Positions 38,545 through 50,841 of a stretch of 64,000 nt of DNA are shown one piece after another. Origin of the DNA: Anisakis pegreffii. Lineage: Eukaryota > Nematoda > Chromadorea > Rhabditida > Anisakidae. A program made the translations under genes and the position numbers. Where the stretch lies: positions 62,001 through 126,000 of the forward strand of contig JAPYMA010000304.1 of assembly GCA_035041965.1 (NCBI GenBank). Reading direction: 5' to 3'. How positions within the stretch are numbered: position 1 is the stretch's first letter; every line of letters begins with the position of its first letter. The notes under the pieces are model-generated. The model had not been told where the DNA came from and searched no databases. It was given only the letters and a program-made list of their open reading frames with translations.

Positions 38545-38615
38545 GCGTCTGTGGTGTAATGGTCAGCATGGTTGCCTTCCAAGCAATCGACGGGGGTTCG
38601 ATTCCCCCAGACGCA
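38545..38615 (+). tRNA. tRNA-Gly (UCC), copy 3, one base deleted
   Basis: Identical to copy 1 but with five instead of six C residues between the T loop and AGACGCA, making it 71 nt. Either the T stem or the acceptor stem must lose one pair. Anticodon and promoter boxes are intact. It begins 203 bp after copy 2. It may be a decaying copy. Confidence 0.88.
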
Positions 38616-38700
38616 GAAGATTTTTGCCGAAATTTCTGCTAATTTTCATAATATTTTTCATTAGTTCTGAAAAACCTGCTTTCTTCGATTAAACGATTAC

Positions 38701-40169
38701 ACGTGCGTTTACTTAACAATTTATTATCGTTTGAATGGTTCGTTACCAAATCATCGAAATGAGACAGTCACACTGTCAATTTTTAAAGTCTGTCGCGTTT
38801 CGAGCAGATTTCCGATGATCGTGAGCATTTGAGATTACGTTGATGAATGACTAAATCTGCCATCAGAAGTTTATCGGTAAGTGCCGAGTTTATTCATTCA
38901 TTTGCGAGAATAGCTCGGAGAAGGTGTCAACAAGTATCAGTGCGTCATGCAACTCACTGTCAGTAACATTCGTTTGAAAAAAGGCTCACTCAATTTCAGT
39001 GCGTAAGCTTCGGTTCATAGCCAGACCGAGGTTTGAGCTTGGTGTTGCGGCTCAAGAAAGGACAACTTAACGCATGCTTTAGCGACTTATTCATATCTGT
39101 TTCAGTACTCATCAACGCGATCTACAGCGATAACTTCTATTACTCGCTGCTGTGACAAAATTCAGTGGTGCAATCGTCTCATTGACAACTAATCGCAAAC
39201 CAACCTATGCATGAAATTGTACGTTAAATAATAAAAGCCAATTTTAGAATAAGTTTTGAATGAAAATTGATAAAATGCCTTATTGAAAGTCCATTGAGTG
39301 ACTTCATTTTGGTGTTCACAATCGAAATTGATTTATTTTAATACATCATAGAGCACAGTATAGTCGATTATAAAGTTATTTGATGAATACTACTAAAACA
39401 TTCGAACATACAGCAGTACTCGTATACACAATTGAACGGGAAACACAGTAATGAAATAGAATTATTCACAATAATTTACCGATACAACCTTTGTTCATAC
39501 TCGTATGTCACATCTCAACAATCGATGGAATTTTACATTTTAATATCAAATACAGTGATTAATTATTACATACCTACCTTATTTGTACATGTGTCAACAA
39601 ATTGAGTTCTTTGATTTCGATCCATCAAGCAATAACTGATTGCTGATGAAGATGATCAAAACACAGCAGATAAGTGACGAGTCGAATCTTAATCGAAAAA
39701 GAAAAAACTCAAATTGCTGACATTATCAATTCATTACAGCAAACGTGAGTCATCAGCCATTATGTCTAGAAGTTGAAAAATTTATACACTGAACACGTAT
39801 GAAGTGTTTCGATTATTCATCATCATATGATACAAATTTCAGTTGAATTAACATCATTAAAAGTCAATAGGAATGCTACGCGATAATAATGAATGTAATT
39901 AATTCTATCTGCGGATGTAAAAAGAACTGTGATAATAAAGACTCACAAATGAATCGAATTTCAATGAAAGAAAGAAACGATATTATTATTATTAGCAATG
40001 AGAAATTGATTGAGATGACATTTGCACATGTATGTACCTTGAACCAGTTTAAAACATTCTTATCAAAAAACATGACTGAGAAATTATTTGTCACCAAAAC
40101 AAGGACTCCTGTTCGAGAGACAGACTCACAACAAGCAGCGAGAAGCACTCTAAAGGAGCGGTGATGCAT
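38701..40169. other. Intergenic region and probable 3' UTR of the PP1 regulatory-subunit gene
   Basis: No protein gene is supported here. The stretch just below 40170 should be 3' UTR of the minus-strand gene. Short open frames on the plus strand at 39889-40164 lie antisense to it and show no family resemblance. Confidence 0.5.
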
Positions 40170-43100
40170 TCAGTAAATTAGAAGTTGATCGAACGCGAGT
40201 AAATCCGAAAGGATTGATTCGCGTGAGTGATCGAATGGTCGTTTTGGTGCTTCCAGTTGAATGTGGTAAAAACGACCCGAATTATCGTCGACTGTCAAGT
40301 GACCATCGCAAACGTACTGCACTTTCATAACACATCGCGACCAACGATATAATCCCTGCAATTTCCAAAATTCATGTTCATTTACGGTCGATCAGAGTGA
40401 TAATATCTGATAAGAAATGTGCTCTTTGCTCTCAAATCACTGTTCAACAGCAATTGCGCCTTCACTTTTCAATGCATGTGAATAAACAAACAAAGAGAGC
40501 GCCTCTTTATCGCTCGATGGATAAGCTATAAACATCGTGTGGGTGTAGCATTATCTGCTGCTTTATTTCGCTCTTTCGCAGGTCTGAACCTAATGTAAGC
40601 AAAAGATTAAGTGTAAATCTTAGAGTAAGTATTACATAAACCGAAACTTGAGCTTAAAAAGCGAGTGATACTAAGATACACGTATTCTAAAGGTCAACAG
40701 ATCGCCGTATTTTTGGATACACTCATTTGCAGTTTCAATCAAAATGCTTTGTCAAGTAGCATATTGCGTTGGAAAATGGGAATTCGGCAGCAATTTTTGC
40801 ATCCGAATTTCAATGTATCTCCGTTATTTGCAGTGGATATTTACTGAAAGCTTGATGTGACAGATGTTTAATCTTGCCTCAACCATCGACGCATACTTAT
40901 ATACTCCTTTTTTAAACCATCTAAAACCAATTTCCCAATTGTTTACTTCATTTTTCCAACTGTATAAAAGAATATGTATGATCATTTTGGCTTCATACTC
41001 TCAAAACGAAAGACTCAAATAAACAAAATTGCTACTAACCGATAGGTGCGCGTTGAAATGCCACTGACTAAATAAATCACTCGTTGAACTTTCATGTCGA
41101 AACGCGCGGATATTTTGGAAACTTCTCCAATTATCAGTTGTCACAGAAATGTACAGCTAAAAATAGCGAACACTCAATTAATCTGACTATACAACTTAAT
41201 CGACATCTCAAACAACACCAACACAAAGTTTTTGGATGTGATCGGATAGCCGTAGAGGAAATGAACCAAATCCGCTACTGCTTCGGCTAGCTAGCATGAA
41301 AGTGTCGAAAAAATCGCTTTGCTGAGCGGACGATGTAGAAAGGCCTCGACGTGTCAAAGTATTCGACGTGTCAAAATATTCGACAGCGATTCAAAATCAA
41401 TAAGTTCCCTATTCGTATCTATGATTAGATCACAATATGTAACAGTATGGTGCATTTGTGGTAGTTTTGGAAAGCGTGAATAAATTTCCGTATTGCATAA
41501 TTTCCAGTTGAGCGACTGAAATCGCACTGACGATGAGTATGCTATTTATTGCATTTCAATCGCTTTCTCTTCGTTGGAGCACATATGAGTTTTGATTTGA
41601 TAATATTTTGGCGAAAAAACTGGAGTATTTGGCAGTACAAAGGATTTTTTTTGAAGGATTTTGAAAGGCTTGGACATGCTTCATTTGGTTGTCCGAATAT
41701 GGGTTATCATTTGGATATCGGTAAAATCGGATCGACGATAGTTACGATAACGATAGTTATGTTATTTTAATGATGAATGCATGGTAACTTCAGTGGGCAG
41801 TGGAACGAAACAGTCACCAAAACAAAGTGATGTGTTTAGAAGTTGAAGGTTTTGTGGTTGGCTACAACAACATGATAGATAGTATCAGAAGACAAACCAG
41901 CTCATTCGAATGGTTGCGGTATTGGGGATTTACCACGTTCACAGTGCCACCGATAAAGAGACCATTGGAGGAAAACGAATGCAATCTGCAACGATCAGTG
42001 TCATTCGATGATCAAAGAGCTTTCGAAATGAATATTATTATCGTTGTTTTTCTTTTTGTTGACTATTGTTTGTCGAGAACAAACTGCCTTTCATCACGCA
42101 TATTGCTCTGCTGAATTCATGCATATATTACGTATCAAGCCAACGATCACATGATACGTTTAGAAATAAGTTTCACAAGTGGTCACAAAGTATCACAAAA
42201 TGTGTTGGCTGATAAGCAACTTTTACGATATAACCATAAAATTACGGCAAGATTTGGAATGCCAATGGAAAGATTGGAATGCCAATAAAAATTATCAATG
42301 TGTCATCAGTAAAAACTATTTTATGTGTACAGTGAATAAATGTTTCTTAATTCCTCAAATGATTGCTTTCAACGTGGAAAACATAGTGAAATATTGTTTA
42401 CCTGACTCTAGTTTGTTGATTGTGTGTCTTTTCGAGTTGCTCATCAGAAGTACTTGGTTGTTCGGTTCGTTGACACACGCTATCAGCACTCAAGTGACGA
42501 ACTCGTGTCAATGATGCACCATCCCAATCGGCGAACCGTACCGATTTTCCGGATGAAGGACATCCGGAACGTTTCAGTGAACTTTGTAGACTATGTGATC
42601 GTTGCATTAAAAGTCTGCAAGCAATCAAATGCAAAAACAATTTCAGCACTTCGAAAAAATGTGCTTATGAATCGCAATTCAACGAAAAAATCATTCCTTG
42701 AGATTCTTATGGAATGATCTGAAGTAGAACACAGAAATTATAACAATAGACCAGAATAAATGTTTGCAAGTGGCTAACAGCTTCAAAAACTGATGAGAGA
42801 AGCTTCCAATAGACAATGCGTTGAGCGCAAGTCTTCAAGAGTTAAGCGTATTATGGAAATGAAACGGACAGATAGGTTTCTCGAATAGTGAACAATTAGA
42901 AGTAAACAAGTGCTTACATACGCATTTCACTTCTTCAAATATCTCATTAACTTTATGACGAAGTAAACATATTCTCATTTATGAATCCATCTAGTTCACT
43001 GATCACAAAGGCGCCAGTGCGTATTCTCGTCTAAATTAATCAACGATCACAACTTATGCTAGCTATAGGGTGAATGGGAGGATTCGACGATTTGCTGTTT

Positions 43101-46100
43101 GAGTACCAATGTTGACGCATGAGAAGTGACTGGTGCGCTTATTGCATGATACTAGGACATTTATTTCTCAAGTCAACATGTATAGCTTTTGGTTACTTTC
43201 ATGCAGAAAGTTATTGACTGCGAGCGAGTGCAGTTAAAACAAAGGTGAGCAGTGTTTTGATTAAGAATTGCGCGTTATATCTTGTGCTGAACATCTTTCA
43301 CTGCTCTGAGCCTTTCATTTACATGGAAAGAAACGAAAACAACACACATTCAAATAACATATCAATGAGCATTCAAAAATGAGGTTTTTTTTTCAATGAA
43401 TCGCATCGAAAAAAAAAGATTGACTCCATTGGGCCCACCTATAAAATATCTCACAATCAGATATGATATGAAAACAGTTTGAAGCGAGCATGAACGGTAA
43501 AAATTTCCATGAAAGGCTTTTATGACAAGCATTTGTCGCGATAAAAATTATTGTGGATGGATTAAATGCAAATGAATTGCTCGATAAAAGTGAATTGGAC
43601 GCAGTGAACATGCAAAATGAGAAGGCAACGACGACAATCGCGTAAAAATTCATTAATGTTTGAATGTATTGTGAGCGGTAATAAATGCAACGAGCAATAC
43701 GCAATTGACAGAGATCACTCACACAACGTTTGCTTCTGTTCATGAATGTTTATGGTATAAACTTCGAAAATCAAATAAGAGGCGATGAATGCAATTCGGA
43801 AGCATCACTGGAAAGATTTCACATTTAAACGCTACCAAAACAACGAAAAAGCATCAAAAATCGTTGAATATCGCAAGATTTCTGTGAATGCGACTCTATT
43901 CCTCGATGAATCATCTCAAACACTTTATGTGCAGTGAATATTCTCTGGAGAGAATCTCAGCAAAAAAAAAGATCTTTCGCAATCACCGTCGCGGAACAAA
44001 TCAAAATTTAGAACGAGACGATCTGAAGTGTTGCGAATGAAATGAACGAAGAGTCTCATCAGAGTTCTGAACTACATCTGCGCTTGCATGAGAGCGTCTT
44101 CTCTTTTATAGACGTTTTCGAACGGAGTGCAAAGATCGAAATCGTCATTCGCACTTATTAATACTGAGAAAGTTTGATAGTAGCGTAGATAAATTAATGG
44201 TTTTTCTTTTGATGTTTGAAAGACGTGTGTTTTTTTACACAGACTGCATGATTCACAGTGTTGTGATCTGTTGACAATCTAAGGAAGACCACTGAAAAGT
44301 GCATTTGTTTCATCCGCACAACACGAATGACGTCAGTGAAAGCAATTAAAAGAATGATTGAAAAGTTCAGTATCATATGGCAAGCATGCTGCTGATTGTT
44401 CATGTGTGCTTTACGCACCTCCACGCATCACCTAAAAGCAAACAATGAGCTAGCAAACAAAACAATACAGTTTAGAGATAAGAACGAATCAATCTCATGA
44501 TGATACTATGAACCTTTAACTTCTGATCTACACGTGACAGAAACATGATATGCAAGCACTTCACAGTATAAAATTGAAGAAAATTTTCGCCTTAAATAGT
44601 TTGAAAAAGAAAGAGGTCTATTCAAGCAAGATCTGTGAAGAAAAACCTGTAGAATATTTGCTTGAACAAGCCAAACTTCAATCTTTTGCAAAACTGGGTC
44701 GGCGAGTACGCTTCATCTCAAAAAAAAAACAAACATCCAAATTCATGCTTTTTTTCAGATTTTCTGCTCGACGTTCATAAATCTATAACATTCTGCTCAG
44801 TCAGACATTTCGACTGCATTCTATCATTTGCACACGATCAGATAACCACTTCGTTTCTGTTGGAATGAAGAAAGCGAATTTTGTCCATCTGAATAAGTGG
44901 ATGAAAAAAGGTTCGTCTAATGTGAAGTGGAAGATCAATGAGTGTTGTCGAGTTGGTTGATTCTTAAGGATGCATCTAAAAGATTCTGCGAACAATCTTT
45001 AGTCTTTTCAAACACACTGATAGAATTCACAACATTAAAACTCACGAATAAATGAATATTGTTCAAAGATAGTTTACTTACACATGCACACACATATTAG
45101 GATAGATGACGGCAATGGAATAAGGTTTGCGATGTGGCTACAGCCATGAACGCACAAGCACCGCTTCATAAAACCAATGCATCACACAATGACCAACCCA
45201 AATTCTCATGCATCTAATGTACATTTCAACGACTGTAACATCAAGCAAAATGACAACAAACATGCCACTTAATGTGAATGAATGAACATGCTTGCATGGG
45301 TACAGTAGCAATAACAAGAGTACTCGTTGTTTCTGACCAAATAACAACAACGGTGCTGCTGCTGCTGCTGCTGATGTAAATGCTTTATCGAAAACAATAG
45401 TACGAGCGTCTTTTTTTGATACGCAATAATATGCAATCGAGATATTGCTCCATTTGAATATCGATAATCTGAACGCTCTTTTAATCTTTTTGCTTCAATC
45501 GAAACAATGCAAAAGACGCTTATCTGTTGAGTTAGGCTAAATTCATAGCGATGGCAATAACGATAAGGAAGTAAGCATTTAATCTCAAGTAATTGGAAAT
45601 TAAAATAGTATCAATCTGATACGTTGTGTAATTGGCACTCTGACTTATGATGTCATTATACGTGTATGTACGCATTTCAACTCCTACTCCTAATTTTCTT
45701 TGCTTCTATGCGACATTCTAGCAAGCACGACTCGTATTTGTGCTTGACTATTGTATAATACTTATAAATTAATAGCGATATTAGCATATGAGATTAGCAA
45801 GCTCATACTAAACATCGATAAGCATCAGTATGAATGCGTCCAGTTCTCTTATTCGTATCGTTCATGAAGGGATTTACTTTAAGAGATTCGACTAAAAACA
45901 AGTTAATAATAGGCCGAAAAGAAAGCGCTCAGATATTTACTCGTATCGAATATCCGTTTTCAGAACTAAACCAATCGTTCTGATCTGCACATTATCAGAA
46001 CAAAGATCTGATCTGCACATTACCACCTGCCCAACTTGATAGTCAATGATCAACTAACTGAATGAAAGAATTAATCCGAGCAACTCACTAATTCACAAAA

Positions 46101-49100
46101 GCAATCGAATCATTTGATGAGCAGGAAATTCGCATTGAACACGCAATTTTGCTTGAATTCGACGAAAACATTCATTTGAATAGGTTGGAATTTACTCGAA
46201 ACGGAAGCCATCAGGAAGCTGTCAGCATTCAATTAAACGCAATGACGCAAATGCGAGAACTATCAAAAATCGCTCGCAAACAACGTTTTTTCAACACTCC
46301 TCCAAACATGCACCAAATATTTCGACTGCACAATTCGCTCATAAACTGATTCGTTTGCTGATCAATTGCTATTTATGGATGCAATCAGCTATATGTTCAT
46401 TCATTTACTCGAACGTTTCATTTTACATTGACGCAGTCAAAATATCCCGAAATTAACAAGTTTATGGCATCTACAAAGGCACTTCAACTAGATCTGTTAT
46501 CTAGCGAAATTAAAATTTGTAATTTAGTGCACGTAACTAACGATTTCCAATTTAGCGAACGCAGTCAAAATTCGCTGCCATTAATTTTAACATAAACAAC
46601 TGCACTAAAAACGACAGAATCAATAGGCATAATAATAACAACGATGTCGATACAAAAAATAGCGATAACAAAAAATAAATAGTTCCACACCGTTGATTAG
46701 ATACGTTAATTAGAGACGTATACCACTGCTAGGCGATCACACCACAATCACGAACAAAACATGGAATGAATTCTATCGATTGAGCGTCTATGAATTCTAT
46801 CATTCGCAGTGCTTGCACATCACTCAGTTCCATAGATCAAATAACAAGCAATCAGAGAGATTATCATTTCGATCACCGCATCACATCATAACAATATCAG
46901 TGCTGATTATAATAATATCAATAATAAAATACTCAATGTTAATAATAATAATAATATCACTCGTGACAACGGCGAATTTGTCGATATAAACTGAAATCGG
47001 TTCGTTCAAACAATACCAAATTGTTATTGAATGCAAGATCAAGAATAATTTCTTGATGTCTACACTGAAAGAGCAATTCATTTGATTTCTCAAATTTTCA
47101 GTTCTTCCGATGAAAAAAGTCGAATCAGAACAAGACCAATAAATAAATGGAGCGAAAACAGCAACGATCATCAACAGTGATACGATGAATTGTTTGAGTG
47201 ATTAACATACTGATAATCTAATAATGGCATGTAATGAACTACTTGAATGATAACAACCACGATGAGTTGCGAATAAATTTCATAAGCATTTCGTCGCAGC
47301 AATAAATGAATGTGAGCAGACACTGCGCAACATTTTGTAAATAAAAACCATGTTTTGATGAATTTTACTCTTCAATGGCGATCCAAATGATTCATAAAAT
47401 CAGTCAGCAATTATCGACTATAATTGAAACGTTGCAGATCTACTTTCCTATCATTCTAGAAAAACACTGAATTTTTCTAGAGAAACAAACACTGAATCAT
47501 TTCGAGCGATCAAAGTTCTGCAATAAATTTGAGGATACAATTGAGAAAAGGTGAACAATTATAAGTATTTATTGTGAATGAAAACCGAAACTATCAGCCC
47601 GATAAGTTATTTCTTGTGTAACTTCATAGGTGTTATGTTGAGGAATGGATGTGAGATGTGCATTGAAGATATTTTAGCGATATACTCGTCAAATACATAA
47701 AACAAGTAGATGCGTCTTTTGAATATATGAAGCGATAGAAGTATGATGGGTGATTGCTTGAATGAATGGTTTTGTTCGATATCACACAGATAGTACAATA
47801 ATACATCAGAACAAATGTATCGCAATCATTATGATATGGAACGCATTCAGAAAAAAGCGTTGCTTATCTTGTTGATATCAAAACAAAACAATACAAATTG
47901 TTGTGTGCAGTGTCTCGACTCAACGCTATTTCTATGGCATCGTTTCACCTTGGCAAATGATCTGAACAAGCGATCATAACCGACTTTTTGACGGATTTTT
48001 CGATAGCAACAATGCATCAATTTGATTATGAAATTTCCATGTGAGTTTCGAAATACCACAATGTTTAGAAGCAAGACACAGTTAAGATTCAACGTACTGG
48101 AAGCAACTGAGCTAGACGGTTTCTTCACCAAATACATTGATGTACTATTGATTATGATGACTGAAGAATGTAACAAGTAACATGATAAGAGTACGACGCA
48201 TGAATATGGAATAGTATTCGGAAGGAGGCCCCTACCGCGGAAGTGGTACAACTTCTGATAAATCATTTTCTCCGCGGGTGCGCCCATGGAATCTGGGGAT
48301 TTTGAAGCCCCCGCGGGGCTTCCTCATTTTTTTGATTGTATCATGGAGAATATAATTTTTTGAAGTGCTTTTCGAATATGGTAACGCAGACTGCTATAAG
48401 TTTCGATTTGCTGCAATGAAGCGTTCAGATAATTATATCGAACGAGGAAGACAAGCCATCGCTATTTACGTGTTGGAGTAGTCAGTGCAATCGAATGAAT
48501 TGATGTAGTTTAGAATGCGGAAGGGCAGCGCACTGATTAATGTGCTCTGCCCTTCCACATTCTGAAGTACATCAAATTAATGTGCCTCCATCAACTTTAG
48601 AAAATTAGAATTGTCATTATTATTGGTGCAACATTTGTTCTGATCTTTCTTTATCACCGTTATTATGGTTTTAATAAAGGCTTGCTTGTAACCAGTGATG
48701 CCCAAATTTGAAAAAAAAAACAACTGGCTAATCTCCCAATCCGCAATTCTGAAACTTCAGTTTCAACCCCACCTCTGGCTGGATCTTTTTGAAAAAAATC
48801 GTTTCTACCTCCAGCTCAGGCATTCTGAAAATTCGGCTGCAGTTTCAGTTCCCAACCGCATTCTCCAAATTTTTGGCTATGGCTCCGTCTTCGGCTACGA
48901 AATTTTTTTGCTTTCATGTTCCAAGAAAAAAAAAATCTATCAGGCAGGTTTTAGATTCGACTACTAATTGTTGTTGCGATTTTTTGGTTTTGATTGGGCC
49001 AAAAAATTATTGGGCTCTGGAGTTTAGTCATTAATGCTCATGATATTCACTCGCAATACAGCTGGGAATGTTCTAAAAAGGGCAGTTTCCACGACACTTA

Positions 49101-50803
49101 TCGTGATGATTCGTGCCTCTGCGGAGGATTTTCGCGCGGGCAGGGGAGAGAGGGGACTGGTCCAAATTCCGAACACTAGCACGGACTACTGTGTTTCTTT
49201 TTTCTTATCTTTACGAAGAAATAAGAGATTTTTGGCTTAACCTTCACAACTTAAGGTGAACTTGACGGTAGTTGAATAACAAGTGGACAACGTAAAGCGA
49301 AGAAGCGAAGTAACGAAACTGAAGATTTCAACAAGAGAATGTCAATAAATGGTGCACGTTGGGAAGTGATATTAAAAAGGAATGAAAGGCGACTGTCCTT
49401 ATTACGTAAGAGAAAAAGTGAATTCATTCATTAATGACAGATTTCGTAACAAACTCATTCTTTAATCAAAATAATCTGAAGAACGATTGAGAAGTATCGT
49501 GTTGTAGAACGCACTTCGAATATGCTTCTATTTAGTGCTGTAATCACGCATCTTTGTACCATTACCACACCTCAATAAAAAAAACTTATAGCTTATGTTT
49601 TGAGTAGGAATGGACCATTGTGTCTGAACAGAATGACACTGATAATTTCGTTAAGCTCTCAAAAAACGCGCTTATTACCTATTTGACGACTGTATTCTTT
49701 GGCCGCTGATATCAGCAACTGATCAAAAATCAGTATTGTCAGCTTGATGATCACAGTAATATGGTGCATAATTGTTCGAAAAGCAATCATCTTATTTACT
49801 GTTGTTAGGGTAGAGTATCGAATTTGAACAAAGTTCTTATTGTTTATGTAAACAAAGTGGGTAACTTTTGGTGATGGTTGAACAGATCTTATCGATTCAA
49901 TCATACAAATTCGAACTCAAACAGGTTGAGTACAACTGAACTGAAATGATCCATTTTATTTCGTCATTTTCGAAACGTTCCGTGTTTACAGATCGGATTA
50001 TGAATTGTGCCCTTCATGCATTTTATAGAAGGAATCCGCACTTACATATATACGTTACCTCTTTTTTTTTGGATGAACATGAATTGTTTCGAACAATGGT
50101 TAACATTATCAATTTAGTGATGAAAATTGTTTCACGCATACAGACACTCTTTAGAAAATAAAATTCTCCAAATGAGAATAAGCTTGCAATTGTATAAAGA
50201 ATGATGGAAAATGTAAGTTAAAGACATTGTTATTAGCTAAAGCGAATCACCAAATTCAACTGCGACAAAAAGAGACTTTGGATGAGCAAGGAAGATAGTG
50301 TTAATGGTGGAGGAAATTTGGGCAGAAAGAGTAACAGAATGCCATCCGAAGATTTGGAAGAGGATTATGGGATGATCGAGAATGAGACTGAGGGAAGCGA
50401 TTTGCAAGGTGACCGATCAAAATTGGACACAGAAAGTGACAATCGTTGATACTTGTGATGTTATTGAAGAAGATTTTATTCATAATGAGTTACTGAATAA
50501 ACAAATGAACAAGTGAAAGCTAAGCGAATGCAATCAAAATCCACTGCAAAAGAACACTTACAGTTTAGCGCGAGTGGTGAGTTGTGGAGACGGACATTCA
50601 TCATCGATGTGATCGTTGAGTGGCGTATCTTGATCGCTCGAATCGACCGTTGTCGTGCACAACAGAATGGAATCGTCATCATGCGATTCATCAGAAGGTT
50701 GATGTTTCGCTATCAGCTCTTCATTAGCATCACCATTCAGCTGTTGCTGTTGTGGTTGGTTTGCTTGATCGGTGATAGCCATCATAGCATCTTCAAGACA
50801 CAT
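40170..50803 (-). CDS. Glycogen-targeting PP1 regulatory subunit (PPP1R3 family), five exons, complete
   Basis: These proteins bring protein phosphatase 1 to glycogen, where it activates glycogen synthase. Minus-strand exons in coding order: 50803-50562, 42614-42402, 41985-41898, 41156-41040, 40355-40170. All introns are GT-AG (donor ACT|GTAAGT, acceptor GCTTGCAG for intron 1) and phases match, giving 846 nt and 281 residues, the size of PPP1R3B/C. Residues 104-110 are KSVRFAD, the RVxF-type PP1 docking site in its usual PPP1R3 setting (FADWDGASLTRV). CBM21 follows: LFIGGTVNVVN, LYISVTTDNWRSF, VMKVQYVCDG, DDNSGRFYHI, corresponding to the GTVKV, W-containing and YxxNG..DNN.G.NY motifs. The N-terminus is acidic and Q-rich. 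The ATG at 50803 is the first after an acceptor (exon edge 50828); the frame is open back to that acceptor, so an upstream coding exon cannot be excluded. The exact end of exon 3 is the least certain junction. Confidence 0.88.
45354..45373. repeat. (TGC)n trinucleotide microsatellite
   Basis: About seven uninterrupted TGC/GCT units lie in the intron of the PPP1R3-like gene. No coding role is seen. Confidence 0.95.
48218..48325. other. GC-rich structured patch inside an AT-rich intron
   Basis: About 100 bp are markedly richer in G and C than everything around them. They contain two CCGCGG sites (48235 and 48272) that can pair with each other, and a perfect 8-bp hairpin GAAGCCCC-CGC-GGGGCTTC at 48304-48322, followed shortly by T7 (48327-48333). 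I recognise no known RNA. It could be an uncharacterised structured RNA, a transposon end or foreign DNA. Confidence 0.4.
48498..48578. ncRNA. Second pre-miRNA-like hairpin
   Basis: The left arm TTGATGTAGTTTAGAATGCG continues GAAGGGCAGCGCAC. It pairs with a right arm GTGCTCTGCCCTTCCACATT continuing CTGAAGTACATCAAA, around a loop of about 8 nt (TGATTAAT). The inner 22 bp have only two mismatches, and the outer part has an internal loop. About 81 nt in all, in the antisense intron of the PPP1R3-like gene. A palindromic MITE is the alternative. Confidence 0.42.
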
Positions 50804-50828
50804 CTTTCTTATAGACACAACACTATTT

Positions 50829-50841
50829 CTGCAATAGATTT
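50829..50841 (-). promoter_or_regulatory. Acceptor before the PPP1R3-like start, possible trans-splice site
   Basis: On the minus strand AATCTATTGCAG ends 25 bases before the proposed ATG. Its position suggests a spliced-leader or 5' UTR acceptor, but it could also join an unseen coding exon, since the reading frame is open from the acceptor. Confidence 0.4.

Larger units (their letters stand above)
38137..38700 (+). repeat. Tandem triplication of a 203-bp tRNA-bearing unit
   Basis: Each unit holds the tRNA, then a conserved 3' flank (AGATTTTTGCCGAAAT, GAAAAACCTGCTTTCTTC and so on). Upstream of copies 2 and 3 the sequence is the same (GTAGACAGGTTGGAATGAT), while upstream of copy 1 it differs. 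Similarity after copy 3 fades beyond about 38700. This is the expected pattern of unequal crossover. Confidence 0.93.
42615..50561 (-). other. Intron 1 of the PPP1R3-like gene (about 7.9 kb)
   Basis: This large intron explains why the gene is not evident as an ORF. It contains a (GCT)7 microsatellite at 45354-45373, ATA-rich low complexity near 46900-46965, the hairpin at 48498-48578, and a GC-rich structured patch at 48218-48325. It also holds a low-complexity repeat-like stretch at 48690-48970 beginning CCAGTGATGCCC. I found no nested protein gene that I can support. Confidence 0.7.

Noticed and set aside
41545..41770. Minus-strand open stretch of about 60-70 codons between CBM21 exons of the PPP1R3-like gene
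   Set aside because: No acceptor/donor pair in phase with the neighbouring exons, no CBM21 similarity, and exons 3 and 4 join correctly without it.
43393..43743. 116-codon minus-strand frame
   Set aside because: It lies inside intron 1 of the PPP1R3-like gene, is rich in Cys/Phe/Ser of the kind AT-rich DNA gives by chance, and matches no family.
47847..48287. 146-codon minus-strand frame starting MGAPAEKMIYQ
   Set aside because: Its start lies in the GC-rich patch and the rest reads as random AT-rich sequence. No splice signals or family support.
48304..48333. Bacterial-style intrinsic terminator (GC hairpin plus T run)
   Set aside because: The surrounding DNA is eukaryotic intron with no bacterial genes. 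A structural coincidence or other RNA is more likely, so it is reported only as a structured patch.
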